A DNA stretch of 6,869 nt. Origin: CAYWHE01 sp964458125 (GTDB taxonomy: Bacteria; Bacteroidota; Bacteroidia; AKYH767-A; OLB10). A model generated the notes under the pieces. The model did not search any database, was not told where the DNA came from, and worked only from the letters and a program-made list of their open reading frames with translations. The position numbers and the translations under genes were made by a program. Positions 1-6,416 of this stretch are shown here, one piece after another. Location of the stretch: contig CAYWHE010000218.1 of NCBI GenBank assembly GCA_964458125.1, positions 1 through 6,869 on the forward strand. Reading direction: 5' to 3'. Each line of letters starts with the position of its first letter. The first letter of the stretch is position 1.

Positions 1-45
1 CTAAGAGCGGAAAGCGGGACTGCACACCGGCAAAAACGGAATGTT

Positions 46-300
46 ATGCTCCTAAAAAATAAAAAAACAAGCCGGCATCCTCCATTCCAAATAAGAATAA
101 AAATAGCCCGGGTTGGTGATCATGCAAGTAAACCGTTGAAAAAGGCGGTTCGATTGTATCTGGAAGGTATGGAAGTCCCCGTCGGGTTCAATCAGGAAGT
201 TCATTGGCGGGCTGATTTTAAAAACGGCACATGCCGCTGTTACAGGAAATGTATGACAGGATGGCTGTTGATATGCCCCGGGACGTCTTGCATGCATTGA
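46..300 (+). CDS. Small hypothetical ORF, possible recombinase arm-domain remnant
   Basis: This is an 84-residue reading frame whose product I do not firmly recognise. The same frame is open leftwards to base 1 with no stop, so the ATG at 46 may be internal to a longer frame. The N-terminal half is basic (LLKNKKTSRHPPFQIRIKI). It is followed by KAVRLYLEGMEVPVGFN, then a tryptophan and DFKNGTC. This order (basic strand, a strand ending in a G-x-x-V-P phrase, a Trp, then an acidic-Gly turn) loosely recalls the N-terminal SAM-like/arm DNA-binding domain of Bacteroidota tyrosine recombinases. The rest, with its clustered Cys and Arg codons, does not. No core-binding or catalytic domain follows, so it would be a decayed fragment at best. 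It may equally be a non-coding chance ORF. Confidence 0.2.
   Translation: MLLKNKKTSRHPPFQIRIKIARVGDHASKPLKKAVRLYLEGMEVPVGFNQEVHWRADFKNGTCRCYRKCMTGWLLICPGTSCMH
225..236. repeat. Short perfect palindrome (CGGCA-CA-TGCCG)
   Basis: Two 5-bp arms flank a CA centre inside the doubtful small ORF. The arms are too short, and the loop too small, for a terminator, and no T-tract follows. It could be a protein-binding site or chance. Its CACATG centre is shared with the palindrome upstream of the sensor kinase gene (6388-6399, read on the minus strand), which is probably coincidence. Confidence 0.2.
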
Positions 301-358
301 CAGCAGGGTGTTTCCGAAACATTAACTTTTTATTAACCGGGCACTACATGCGATCCTT

Positions 359-366
359 TATATTTG
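359..366 (+). promoter_or_regulatory. Bacteroidota-type -7 element TATATTTG
   Basis: TATATTTG matches the TAnnTTTG consensus recognised by the Bacteroidota primary sigma factor and lies 49 bases before the ATG at 416. It would place the transcription start near 370-373 and leave a leader of about 45 bases. No TTG is present at the -33 distance, only the AT-rich stretch around 322-337, so the assignment rests on the -7 box alone. No Shine-Dalgarno sequence precedes the ATG, as is usual in this phylum. Confidence 0.5.
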
Positions 367-415
367 CGCTCACTGACGCCAATTCCATAAATCACAACCT
401 GCCAAACCTATTGTC

Positions 416-1441
416 ATGAACAAATTCCTGTTTACCGCCCTGATCCTGTTTTTTTCATTACCTGTTTTCTCCCAGACTGACCTGAAGCGACCCGAAGCCA
501 GCCAGAAGGCCATGGTGATGCAGCGTATCGGTTTAACGGACATCACCATTACCTACCACAGTCCCCTCTCCAAAGGAAGAAAAATATGGGGCGACCTGGT
601 TCCTTACGGGGAAGTGTGGAGGGCAGGGGCCAATGATAACACCACCATTTCCTTCAGCACCGATGTTACGGTGGAGGGAAAACCCCTGAAGGCCGGCACC
701 TATGGTTTGCATATGATACCCGGAGAAAAACAGTGGACCATTATTTTCAATTCCAACGCCGGCGCCTGGGGCAGTTTCTTTTACAGGCAGGAAGAAGATG
801 TTTTGAGGGTGAGCGTAACCCCGGAGACCATGGAGGATCAGGCATGGCTGAGCTATGTTTTTACCAATCCCCTGGAGCAATCCGTTACAGCTGAATTGCG
901 CTGGGCATCCTTAGCCATTCCCTTTCAGATCGGGGTGGATGTACCCGAAACCGTTTATCAAAGTATGAAGCAGGAACTGAGTTACATCAACGGCTTTTTC
1001 TGGCAGGGTCATAACCAGGCCGCCGCTTATTGCATTCAGCATCATGTCCACCTGGATGATGCGGAGAAATGGATCGATAAATCCATCGGGCTTCAGAAAA
1101 ATTTCGCCAACCTGAATACCAAAGCCCGCCTGCTCGAAATAACCGGCAAGGCTGCAGCGGCTGATGCCATGCGGAAAGAGGCTTTGGCGCTGGCCGATGA
1201 AGCCCAGTTGAACGCTTACGGTTACCAGCTCATCAACGAAAAGAAACTTAAAGAGGCCATTGCCGTTTTTAAGCTGAACATTAAAAAATACCCGGCATCC
1301 TGGAACGCATACGACAGTCTCGGTGAGGCCCTGCTCCTCGACGGAGATAAGGAGGGATCTAAAACCAATTACAAAACGGCTTTGTCCAGGGCCCCACAGG
1401 AACAGAAAAAAAGGATTGAGGACATCCTGAAAAAGATCTGA
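416..1441 (+). CDS. Secreted DUF2911 protein with TPR-like C-terminus
   Basis: The product has 341 residues. An N-terminal signal peptide is visible (MNKFLFTALILFFSLPVFSQ, cleavage likely near residue 19-20), so it should act in the periplasm or outer envelope. Residues about 24-165 carry the DUF2911 signature: YHSP at 47-50, GR.IWG.LVPYGEVWR.GAND near 54-74, a K/LKAGTYGL stretch at 89-98, IPGEKQW at 101-107, then I.FN. The molecular role of DUF2911 is unknown to me. Residues about 185-341 are helical and contain TPR-like units, clearest at 263-291 (YGYQLI...LKEAIAVFKLNIKKYP) and 294-327 (SWNAYDSLGEALLLDGD...ALSRAP), consistent with protein-protein contacts. The ATG at 416 is the only start that includes the signal peptide. 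The gene appears monocistronic and converges on the methyltransferase gene with a 14-bp gap. The DUF2911 call is firm; the function is not assignable. Confidence 0.9.
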   Translation: MNKFLFTALILFFSLPVFSQTDLKRPEASQKAMVMQRIGLTDITITYHSPLSKGRKIWGDLVPYGEVWRAGANDNTTISFSTDVTVEGKPLKAGTYGLHMIPGEKQWTIIFNSNAGAWGSFFYRQEEDVLRVSVTPETMEDQAWLSYVFTNPLEQSVTAELRWASLAIPFQIGVDVPETVYQSMKQELSYINGFFWQGHNQAAAYCIQHHVHLDDAEKWIDKSIGLQKNFANLNTKARLLEITGKAAAADAMRKEALALADEAQLNAYGYQLINEKKLKEAIAVFKLNIKKYPASWNAYDSLGEALLLDGDKEGSKTNYKTALSRAPQEQKKRIEDILKKI

Positions 1442-1455
1442 GGATTCCCGGAAGG

Positions 1456-2274
1456 CTATTCGGCTTTCAGGGCATACACCATCGGCAGTTTATCTCCAAA
1501 ACGCTGAAGCCGGTATTTTCCTTTTGTGGTTTCAACCATATCCTTAAAGCAGGGGTAGGGCGAAAAGTCATATTCCTCGAAAGCGGTAATGGTTAATCCG
1601 TGTCCCAGCAGTGCGCTGAAAACTTCGGCCAGACCATGGTTCCATGAAACGGAAGGCAGTTGCATGACAGCATCCGGATCGGCATAGGTACCGGATTCTG
1701 TTTCCAAAACCGGACCCGATTTGAAATAGCGGTAAATAATTTCCCGGAAATCATTATCGAACATCCAGATCACGGGATGAAATTCAGCAAAAACAAACTT
1801 GCCTCCCGGTTTCAGGTAACGGGTTATGACGCCGGCCCAGGAATTCAGGTCCGGAAGCCAGCCGATGGTTCCGTAGCTGGAAAACACCAGGTCAAAGGTT
1901 TCATTCAGATGAGCGGGTAAATCATAGAGGTTGCAGCAAATAAAGCGGGCGGACAGTCCAGCCGTGGCACTCAGTTCATTGGCTTTGTCAATGGCGGCAT
2001 CGGACAGATCCACACCGGTTACCTGCGCGCCCATCCGCGCCATGGAAAGGCTATCCAGTCCGAAATGGCATTGCAGGTGCAGGATTTTTTTTCCTTTCAC
2101 ATCCCCCAGCAGATCCAGTTCAATACTGTTCAGCGTATTTTTCCCTTCCAGGAAACCGGCCACATCGTAAAATTCCGACTGCACGTGAAAGGCCGTCCGT
2201 TTATTCCACAGTTTCCGGTTGATTTCGATATACGTATTCCCAACGGGATCTTCTCCCGGGTCGGTTTTTTCCAT
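1456..2274 (-). CDS. Class I SAM-dependent methyltransferase
   Basis: The 272-residue cytosolic protein has a Rossmann-type methyltransferase fold. After a short N-terminal region (NRKLWNKRTAFH, 19-30; SEFYDV, 33-38), motif I is ILHLQCHFGLDSLS (64-77). This replaces the textbook GxGxG but, from memory, is typical of one widespread subfamily of uncharacterised methyltransferases. VTGVDLS (85-91) supplies the acidic residue D89 expected to bind the SAM ribose. FDLVFSSYG (127-135) and LKPGGKFVFAEFHPV (154-168) match the later core motifs. The C-terminal third (SYR/FSALLGHGL, then EEYDFSPYPCF) is the part likely to shape the substrate pocket. The length is normal for the group and no disruption is seen. 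The substrate is unknown. The ATG at 2274 is the only Met before the core. The gene lies 29 bp downstream of the response regulator gene with no promoter in the gap, so co-transcription is likely. Confidence 0.88.
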   Translation of the reverse strand: MEKTDPGEDPVGNTYIEINRKLWNKRTAFHVQSEFYDVAGFLEGKNTLNSIELDLLGDVKGKKILHLQCHFGLDSLSMARMGAQVTGVDLSDAAIDKANELSATAGLSARFICCNLYDLPAHLNETFDLVFSSYGTIGWLPDLNSWAGVITRYLKPGGKFVFAEFHPVIWMFDNDFREIIYRYFKSGPVLETESGTYADPDAVMQLPSVSWNHGLAEVFSALLGHGLTITAFEEYDFSPYPCFKDMVETTKGKYRLQRFGDKLPMVYALKAE

Positions 2275-2303
2275 AAACAGGTTGGTTATCGTCAGCGAAG
2301 GAA

Positions 2304-3050
2304 TTAAAAATTTGCCAGTTTCTCCAGCACTTCGGCCTTTTTCCGGACGGAAATGGGTATGGACGTACCGTCATTTAAAACGATGTAACCGCCGTCGCTG
2401 CGCACATATTTTTTGACGAAATTCAGGTTGATCAGGTGACCGTGATGCACCCGAAGGAAATTATTTTCGGCCAGCAGGTCGTCATACTCCTTCATGGTCC
2501 GGGAAACGAGGTAGCTTCCCTGTGGCGTGATGAAACGGGTGTAACTGCCGTCGGCTTCCAGCCGGATGATGTCGTTAACCTCCTGCATGATCATGCCATC
2601 CAGGGTGGGGATGGCTATTTTATGCAGGATTCCTTTTGGGTTTTTCAGGTTGGATAACAGCAGCTTCATCTGCTCCAGGGTATCGCTGCTTTGTTTCTTC
2701 AGTTCAAACCGGCTGACGGCTTTGATGAGCTCTTCGGCGATGACGGGTTTGAGCAAAAAATCCAGGGCGCTGAAGCGAATGGCCCGTATGGCATACTGGT
2801 TAAAGGCCGTCGTAAAAATAACCTCAAAGGAAACCGGTGACAGTTTTTCGAGTAAGTCGAAACCGGTCATGCCGGGCATTTCAATATCCAGGAACACCAG
2901 GGCCGGCTTCATGGCCCGGATGGCTTCCATGCCTTTTTCAGGCGTATGACAGGCGGCCAGGACCTCCACATGAGGACAGTATTTTTGAAGCAATGACAAC
3001 AGGTTTTCCCTGCTGTCATCCTCATCGTCAATCAGGATAGCTTTGATCAT
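2304..3050 (-). CDS. LytTR-family response regulator
   Basis: This 248-residue cytosolic transcription regulator is the probable partner of the kinase encoded just upstream. Residues 1-120 form a CheY-like receiver: acidic pair D8/D9 in LIDDE, phosphoacceptor D55 in VFLDIEMPGMTG, the conserved Thr in IFTTAF (T80/T81), and K101 followed by P102. All phosphorylation residues are present. A linker (about 115-140) leads to a LytTR DNA-binding domain at about 142-247, with IIRLEADGSYT (161-171), the FLRVHHGHLINL stretch (198-209) in place of the common FxRxHrSxLVN, and GGYIVLNDGTSIPISVRKK near the end. LytTR domains normally bind tandem direct repeats upstream of targets; I could not pick out such a pair confidently here. 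The gene begins 77 bp after the kinase stop and ends 29 bp before the methyltransferase start. Family and pairing are strongly supported; the regulon is unknown. Confidence 0.95.
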   Translation of the reverse strand: MIKAILIDDEDDSRENLLSLLQKYCPHVEVLAACHTPEKGMEAIRAMKPALVFLDIEMPGMTGFDLLEKLSPVSFEVIFTTAFNQYAIRAIRFSALDFLLKPVIAEELIKAVSRFELKKQSSDTLEQMKLLLSNLKNPKGILHKIAIPTLDGMIMQEVNDIIRLEADGSYTRFITPQGSYLVSRTMKEYDDLLAENNFLRVHHGHLINLNFVKKYVRSDGGYIVLNDGTSIPISVRKKAEVLEKLANF

Positions 3051-3067
3051 GGGGCGGGTTTATGAGG

Positions 3068-3075
3068 CTAAATTA
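3068..3075 (-). promoter_or_regulatory. Weak internal promoter-like element (TAATTTAG)
   Basis: In the 77-bp gap between the kinase and regulator genes, the minus strand reads TAATTTAG directly after a run of eight T. It differs from TAnnTTTG at one fixed position and lies 17 bases before the regulator ATG. It could give the regulator its own weak transcription, but AT-rich gaps produce such matches by chance and no -33 element was found. Confidence 0.22.
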
Positions 3076-3127
3076 AAAAAAATCTCCGGCATGACATTCA
3101 TCCCGGAATATTTACACCGGCAGCGGA

Positions 3128-6100
3128 TTATAAGTAGTCCAGGGGCAGTCTGATTTCCACCCTTGTTCCCGAAGGTTGTCCTTGTTCATCTTCGAGGTCA
3201 GTGAAGGTAACGGAGGATGCGATTTTCTTTTCCCTGTTCAGCAGCTCAATGCGTTCGCGGGTTACCTTCATGCCCAGCGATTTATGTTTGCCGAGGGATG
3301 CGGCTTTGAGTTCGGCGGATTTTTTCCGGCCGATGCCGTTGTCTTCGATTTCGGCATGCAATTCACCGTCTCCGGTAAAAATTTTCAGTCGTAGCAGCCC
3401 GGGGCTTCCTTTGGGCATGATGCCATGCAGGATGGCATTTTCCACGAAAGGCTGGAGCAGGAGCGGGGGAATCAGAATGGATTCGGTGTCGATATCCGGG
3501 GCGACTTCAATCACATAACCGAGGTTGTTTTTAAAGCGGAGGCTTTCCATCTGTATATAAAGTTCCAGCGCTTCGAGGTCGCTGCTTAAGGGTACGGCCG
3601 GGTGCATGGAGTTCTCAAAGATCAGCCGGATCAGCCGCGAGAAACGGGCCAGGTAATCGGATGCCGTATCCGGGTTATTGGTTGAGATGTATTTATTAAT
3701 TGAATTTAAAGAGTTGAAAATAAAATGCGGGTTCATCTGCGCCCTCAGCGCTTTCATCTCCACCTCGGCCAGCGCCACCCTGAATTCCGTTTTCTTTTTT
3801 TCTTCCCTCCTGATTTGCCGCACACGCAACTTAAACCCGCCCAGGGAGATGCCGGCTGCGAGGAGAAACATGGCCCCTTTGAACCATCCGGTCTTCCAGA
3901 ATGGCGGTGTGATGATGATGCTGACGGAGGCCATTTTATCACTCCAGATACCGTCATTATTGGCGGCCCGAACCCTGAAAACATATTCGCCGGGATCCAG
4001 GTTGGTGTAACTGGCGTAATGCCTGTTGCCAATGTCATTCCAGTCCGGGTCGAAATTTTCCATCCTGTAGGAATACGTGTTCTTGTCGGGAAACAGGTAG
4101 TTCAGGGCCGAAAATTCGAACGAAAAAAAATTCTGGCTGTACCGGAGTATGATTTTCCGTTTGCCCGTTATGCTCGAATCCAGGGGATACGGTTTTTCAA
4201 AGACCTTAAAACCGATGAGCACCACCGGAGGCCTGTAGGTGTTTTCACGGATCGAATCCGGATGGAAAGCGGTAATTCCATTGGTGTTTCCGAAGTACAT
4301 CCATCCGGCCTGGTTCCGGAAAGAGGCTCCCAGGTTGAATTCGTTGGAGGATAACCCGTCACGTGTGGAATAATTTTTTACCGACCTGGGCCGGTTGGAT
4401 TCGGCCTGCCGGTTTGTAAAATCCAGCCGGACCGGCGGAGAAAATTTGCAAATTCCGTTATTCGTGCTTAGCCATAAGTTGCCGCCGCCATCCATTTCCA
4501 GGGCATAAACGACATTGTTCGGCAATCCGTCCCTGTCGGTATAATTTAAAAACCGGCCGCTCCTTTTATCGAAGGCGTTCAATCCTCCTCCATTGGTTCC
4601 CAGCCATAGCGTCCCGTTTCCGTCCTCCTGTATGCATAATACATCGTTATGACTGATGGCGGCCTGTTGACCATGCTTTGTTTTATAGGTTTGAAAGCGG
4701 TTGGTTTTCCTGTCGAATACAGTTAATCCTCCTCCGCCGGTCCCGAAATACATCCGGTGCCCGGCATCTTCGTGGATGGCGAAAACGGTATTGCTGCCCA
4801 TGCCGTTGGTATCCGGTTCGTCAACCTGGTACCGGCGGAGAAGTTTTAAACCGGTATCGTACTCAAATGCGCCGCCGATCTGGCTGCCAATCCATAAATG
4901 GTTCAAATGGTCATGGAAAATTTTCAGAACGGTACCGCCCGAAATGTTCTGTTTATTGGAAAAATCTGTATTAAAAACCGTGAATTGATTGTTGGTACGG
5001 TCGAAAATATTCAACCCTCCGCCGTTGGTGCCTACCCATAAACGCTGTTGCCCATCCGCAGACAGGCACCAGACACTGTTATCGGAAAGCGAGTTTTTAC
5101 GGCCCGGAACATTGACATACCGGATGACCTTTTGATTTTCACCATCCTGAAAATGCAAACCGCCTCCGTTTGTTCCATACCATAAACCGTGACGATTGTC
5201 TTCAAAAACGGAATAAACGTTTTTATTCCCGGTTCCCGGATTAAATAACCCGTTGCATCTGGTAAAGTAGTCAAAGGGTTTGGTGTAGAGGTCCAGTCCG
5301 GAACCATTGTTTCCGATCCAGAGAAGGCCTCCCCTGTCCCGGTAAAAACAAAGTATCTGGTTTGAAGACAGGGATAAGTTATTCGCCGGTTCATTTTCCA
5401 GGTGACTGATTCGCCAGGTAGCGGTATCCAAAAGAAGAATACCGTTTCCATTGGTTCCGATCCAGAGCCTGCCTTCATGGTCTTCGTAAAAACAATTGAT
5501 GAAACTGATTCCGCTGGCCTGCAGTTTTTCCTGTTCCCGGATTCTGATGAACTGGTTTTTATTTTTGTCAAAATAACAGATTCCCCGGTCGAACGTGCCA
5601 ATCCACAGCCTGTTCCGGCTGTCTTCGAACAGACACTGCACCCTGTTTTCCGGCAATGAATGCGGATTCTCCGGATCGTTCAGAAAAATTCCGGTTTCAC
5701 GGGTTTCGGGGTTGATGAAATGAAGACCTTCCCGGCTTGCGATCCAGATGGTTCCATCCGAAGTCCGAAGCATCCTGCTGACATTCGAATGCCGCGTTAA
5801 TCCCTGTTTGGAACGGGAACTGGTCAGGACTGAAAATTTTTCTGTACGGTAATCGAAAACATTAACACCCCCGTTAAAAGTAGCTACGAGGAACTTGGAG
5901 CCACGAAGGTGTATCATATCATAAACCCTGTTGCTGCTGATGGAACCGGTATCAGCCGGATCATGCCTGTAGGTTTTAAATTCCCCGGTAAAGGGGTTCA
6001 TCCGGCACAGGCCGCCTCCATTGGTGCCCATCCAAAGGAACCCTGCGGAATCTTCAAACAGGCTGACAATGACCGAAGAGGGTAAGCCTGAAGTGTCTCC

Positions 6101-6352
6101 GGGAGCCGGTTTATAATGCTTAAACCCGGTTCCGTCATAACGGTTCAGTCCGTCACCGGTCCCGATCCAGATGAAGCCGTTCTTGTCCTGCAGGATGCAA
6201 TAAACGGTACTTTGGGAAAGGCCGTCTTCCACTTTCAGGTGGTGAAAAGCCATTTCCTGCTGGGCTTGCAGCAGAAATGACCCGACCATACAAAAAGCAA
6301 ATAAGCAGCAGAAGGGAGTTCCGGATATTCTCAGCAGACGAACAATTCCCAT
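3128..6352 (-). CDS. Two-propeller (Reg_prop/Y_Y_Y) LytS-type sensor histidine kinase
   Basis: This 1074-residue membrane kinase senses an unknown extracytoplasmic signal and should phosphorylate the LytTR regulator encoded next to it. A signal peptide or N-terminal anchor spans about 1-31. Residues about 36-700 contain 14 Reg_prop-like motifs (consensus LWIGTNGGGL..FD), the expected number for two seven-bladed beta-propellers. A Y_Y_Y domain follows at about 745-817 (YSYRMENFD; LDPGEYVFRVRAANNDG). A single transmembrane helix lies at about 823-842, then a charged helical linker (843-870). The kinase has the LytS/YehU-type core: H-box MNPHFIFNSLNS (873-884, phosphoacceptor H876), N-box PPLLLQPFVENAILHGI (962-978, N972) and G-boxes DNGIG (1004-1008), SLGM (1025-1028) and SGTRVEIRLP (1061-1070). 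Unlike typical hybrid two-component sensors, it has no C-terminal receiver or AraC domain. The ATG at 6352 is supported by the signal peptide. The gap to the upstream T9SS gene is 64 bp. Confidence 0.95.
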   Translation of the reverse strand: MGIVRLLRISGTPFCCLFAFCMVGSFLLQAQQEMAFHHLKVEDGLSQSTVYCILQDKNGFIWIGTGDGLNRYDGTGFKHYKPAPGDTSGLPSSVIVSLFEDSAGFLWMGTNGGGLCRMNPFTGEFKTYRHDPADTGSISSNRVYDMIHLRGSKFLVATFNGGVNVFDYRTEKFSVLTSSRSKQGLTRHSNVSRMLRTSDGTIWIASREGLHFINPETRETGIFLNDPENPHSLPENRVQCLFEDSRNRLWIGTFDRGICYFDKNKNQFIRIREQEKLQASGISFINCFYEDHEGRLWIGTNGNGILLLDTATWRISHLENEPANNLSLSSNQILCFYRDRGGLLWIGNNGSGLDLYTKPFDYFTRCNGLFNPGTGNKNVYSVFEDNRHGLWYGTNGGGLHFQDGENQKVIRYVNVPGRKNSLSDNSVWCLSADGQQRLWVGTNGGGLNIFDRTNNQFTVFNTDFSNKQNISGGTVLKIFHDHLNHLWIGSQIGGAFEYDTGLKLLRRYQVDEPDTNGMGSNTVFAIHEDAGHRMYFGTGGGGLTVFDRKTNRFQTYKTKHGQQAAISHNDVLCIQEDGNGTLWLGTNGGGLNAFDKRSGRFLNYTDRDGLPNNVVYALEMDGGGNLWLSTNNGICKFSPPVRLDFTNRQAESNRPRSVKNYSTRDGLSSNEFNLGASFRNQAGWMYFGNTNGITAFHPDSIRENTYRPPVVLIGFKVFEKPYPLDSSITGKRKIILRYSQNFFSFEFSALNYLFPDKNTYSYRMENFDPDWNDIGNRHYASYTNLDPGEYVFRVRAANNDGIWSDKMASVSIIITPPFWKTGWFKGAMFLLAAGISLGGFKLRVRQIRREEKKKTEFRVALAEVEMKALRAQMNPHFIFNSLNSINKYISTNNPDTASDYLARFSRLIRLIFENSMHPAVPLSSDLEALELYIQMESLRFKNNLGYVIEVAPDIDTESILIPPLLLQPFVENAILHGIMPKGSPGLLRLKIFTGDGELHAEIEDNGIGRKKSAELKAASLGKHKSLGMKVTRERIELLNREKKIASSVTFTDLEDEQGQPSGTRVEIRLPLDYL
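4253..6247 (-). repeat. Fourteen tandem propeller-blade coding repeats
   Basis: This part of the kinase gene encodes 14 imperfect repeats of about 44-49 residues. The tryptophan or equivalent of the LW-x-G-T motif falls at residues 62, 107, 155, 203, 250, 297, 345, 391, 439, 487, 535, 583, 627 and 686. Unit 3 (FLVATF) lacks the Trp, units 11 and 14 have MYFG instead, and the last spacing is longer (59). The GTNGGGL core recurs almost exactly in units 2, 8, 9 and 12. At DNA level the copies use different synonymous Gly and Thr codons, so they look like old duplications maintained by selection on protein structure rather than recent expansion. Confidence 0.85.
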
Positions 6353-6356
6353 CCCG

Positions 6357-6364
6357 CAAAGATA
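6357..6364 (-). promoter_or_regulatory. -7 element TATCTTTG abutting the sensor kinase start
   Basis: On the minus strand TATCTTTG matches the Bacteroidota TAnnTTTG consensus at every fixed position. It ends only four bases before the ATG at 6352, so transcription would begin within a few bases of the start codon and give a leaderless or nearly leaderless mRNA. No TTG lies at the -33 distance. Because the kinase signal peptide supports that ATG, a downstream start does not readily resolve the tight spacing. Alternatively the match is chance and the gene is read from the upstream T9SS gene. Confidence 0.4.
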
Positions 6365-6387
6365 TAAAAGTTACACCCTGTTCACGG

Positions 6388-6399
6388 GGTCATGTGACC
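6388..6399. promoter_or_regulatory. Palindrome GGTCATGTGACC upstream of the sensor gene
   Basis: This perfect 5-bp inverted repeat with a 2-bp centre lies in the 64-bp gap between the T9SS gene and the sensor kinase gene, 23 bp upstream of the TATCTTTG element. That position would suit an operator or activator site overlapping the -33 region. It could also be the base of a weak hairpin after the T9SS gene, but the loop is too small and no T-run follows directly. The candidate role is inferred from position alone. Confidence 0.25.
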
Positions 6400-6416
6400 T
6401 TCTGGGAAGAAAGGAA

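Larger units (their letters stand above)
1..415. other. Left-edge region without a confident gene
   Basis: About 415 bases lie before the first convincing gene. The stretch holds one short plus-strand reading frame of doubtful status (46-300), a 12-bp palindrome (225-236) and the promoter element of the DUF2911 gene (359-366). Overlapping short frames on both strands (52-297 minus, 231-419 plus) show no recognisable domain, signal peptide or start context and are probably chance. No tRNA-like fold, CRISPR repeat or IS end was seen. The base composition looks similar to the rest of the window. Confidence 0.6.

Noticed and set aside
64..77. Unusual motif I (HLQCHFGLDSLS) in the methyltransferase, seen as possible loss of SAM binding (residue numbers, gene 1456-2274)
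   Set aside because: As far as I recall this form is characteristic of the subfamily, and the acidic D89 and later motifs are intact, so inactivation is not indicated.
403..410. CAAACCTA, a minus-strand TAnnTTTG match pointing left
   Set aside because: No TTG at a suitable -33 distance (the nearest TTTG leaves only a 10-bp spacer) and no credible leftward gene, so it is taken as a chance match.
231..419. Plus-strand frame of 62 codons as a frameshifted continuation of the small left-edge ORF
   Set aside because: Joining it to the 46-300 frame near GTC/MPLLQ gives no better resemblance to an integrase core domain, and it overlaps the promoter and start of the DUF2911 gene.
1424..1450. ATCCT...AGGAT inverted repeat at the convergent gene ends
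   Set aside because: The arms are only 5 bp and AT-containing, the loop is 12 bases, part of it lies inside the coding sequence, and no T-tract follows on either strand, so it does not support a terminator.
3725..4354. Plus-strand open frame of 209 codons opposite the sensor kinase gene
   Set aside because: It lies wholly antisense to the Y_Y_Y, membrane and kinase regions, has no recognisable domain and low-complexity His/Pro/Gly content, and is explained by codon bias of the real gene.
5032..5601. Minus-strand open frame of 189 codons in another frame of the sensor gene
   Set aside because: It overlaps the propeller repeats out of frame; its Ser/Thr/Gly-rich sequence is a shifted reading of the repeated LWIGTNGGGL codons.
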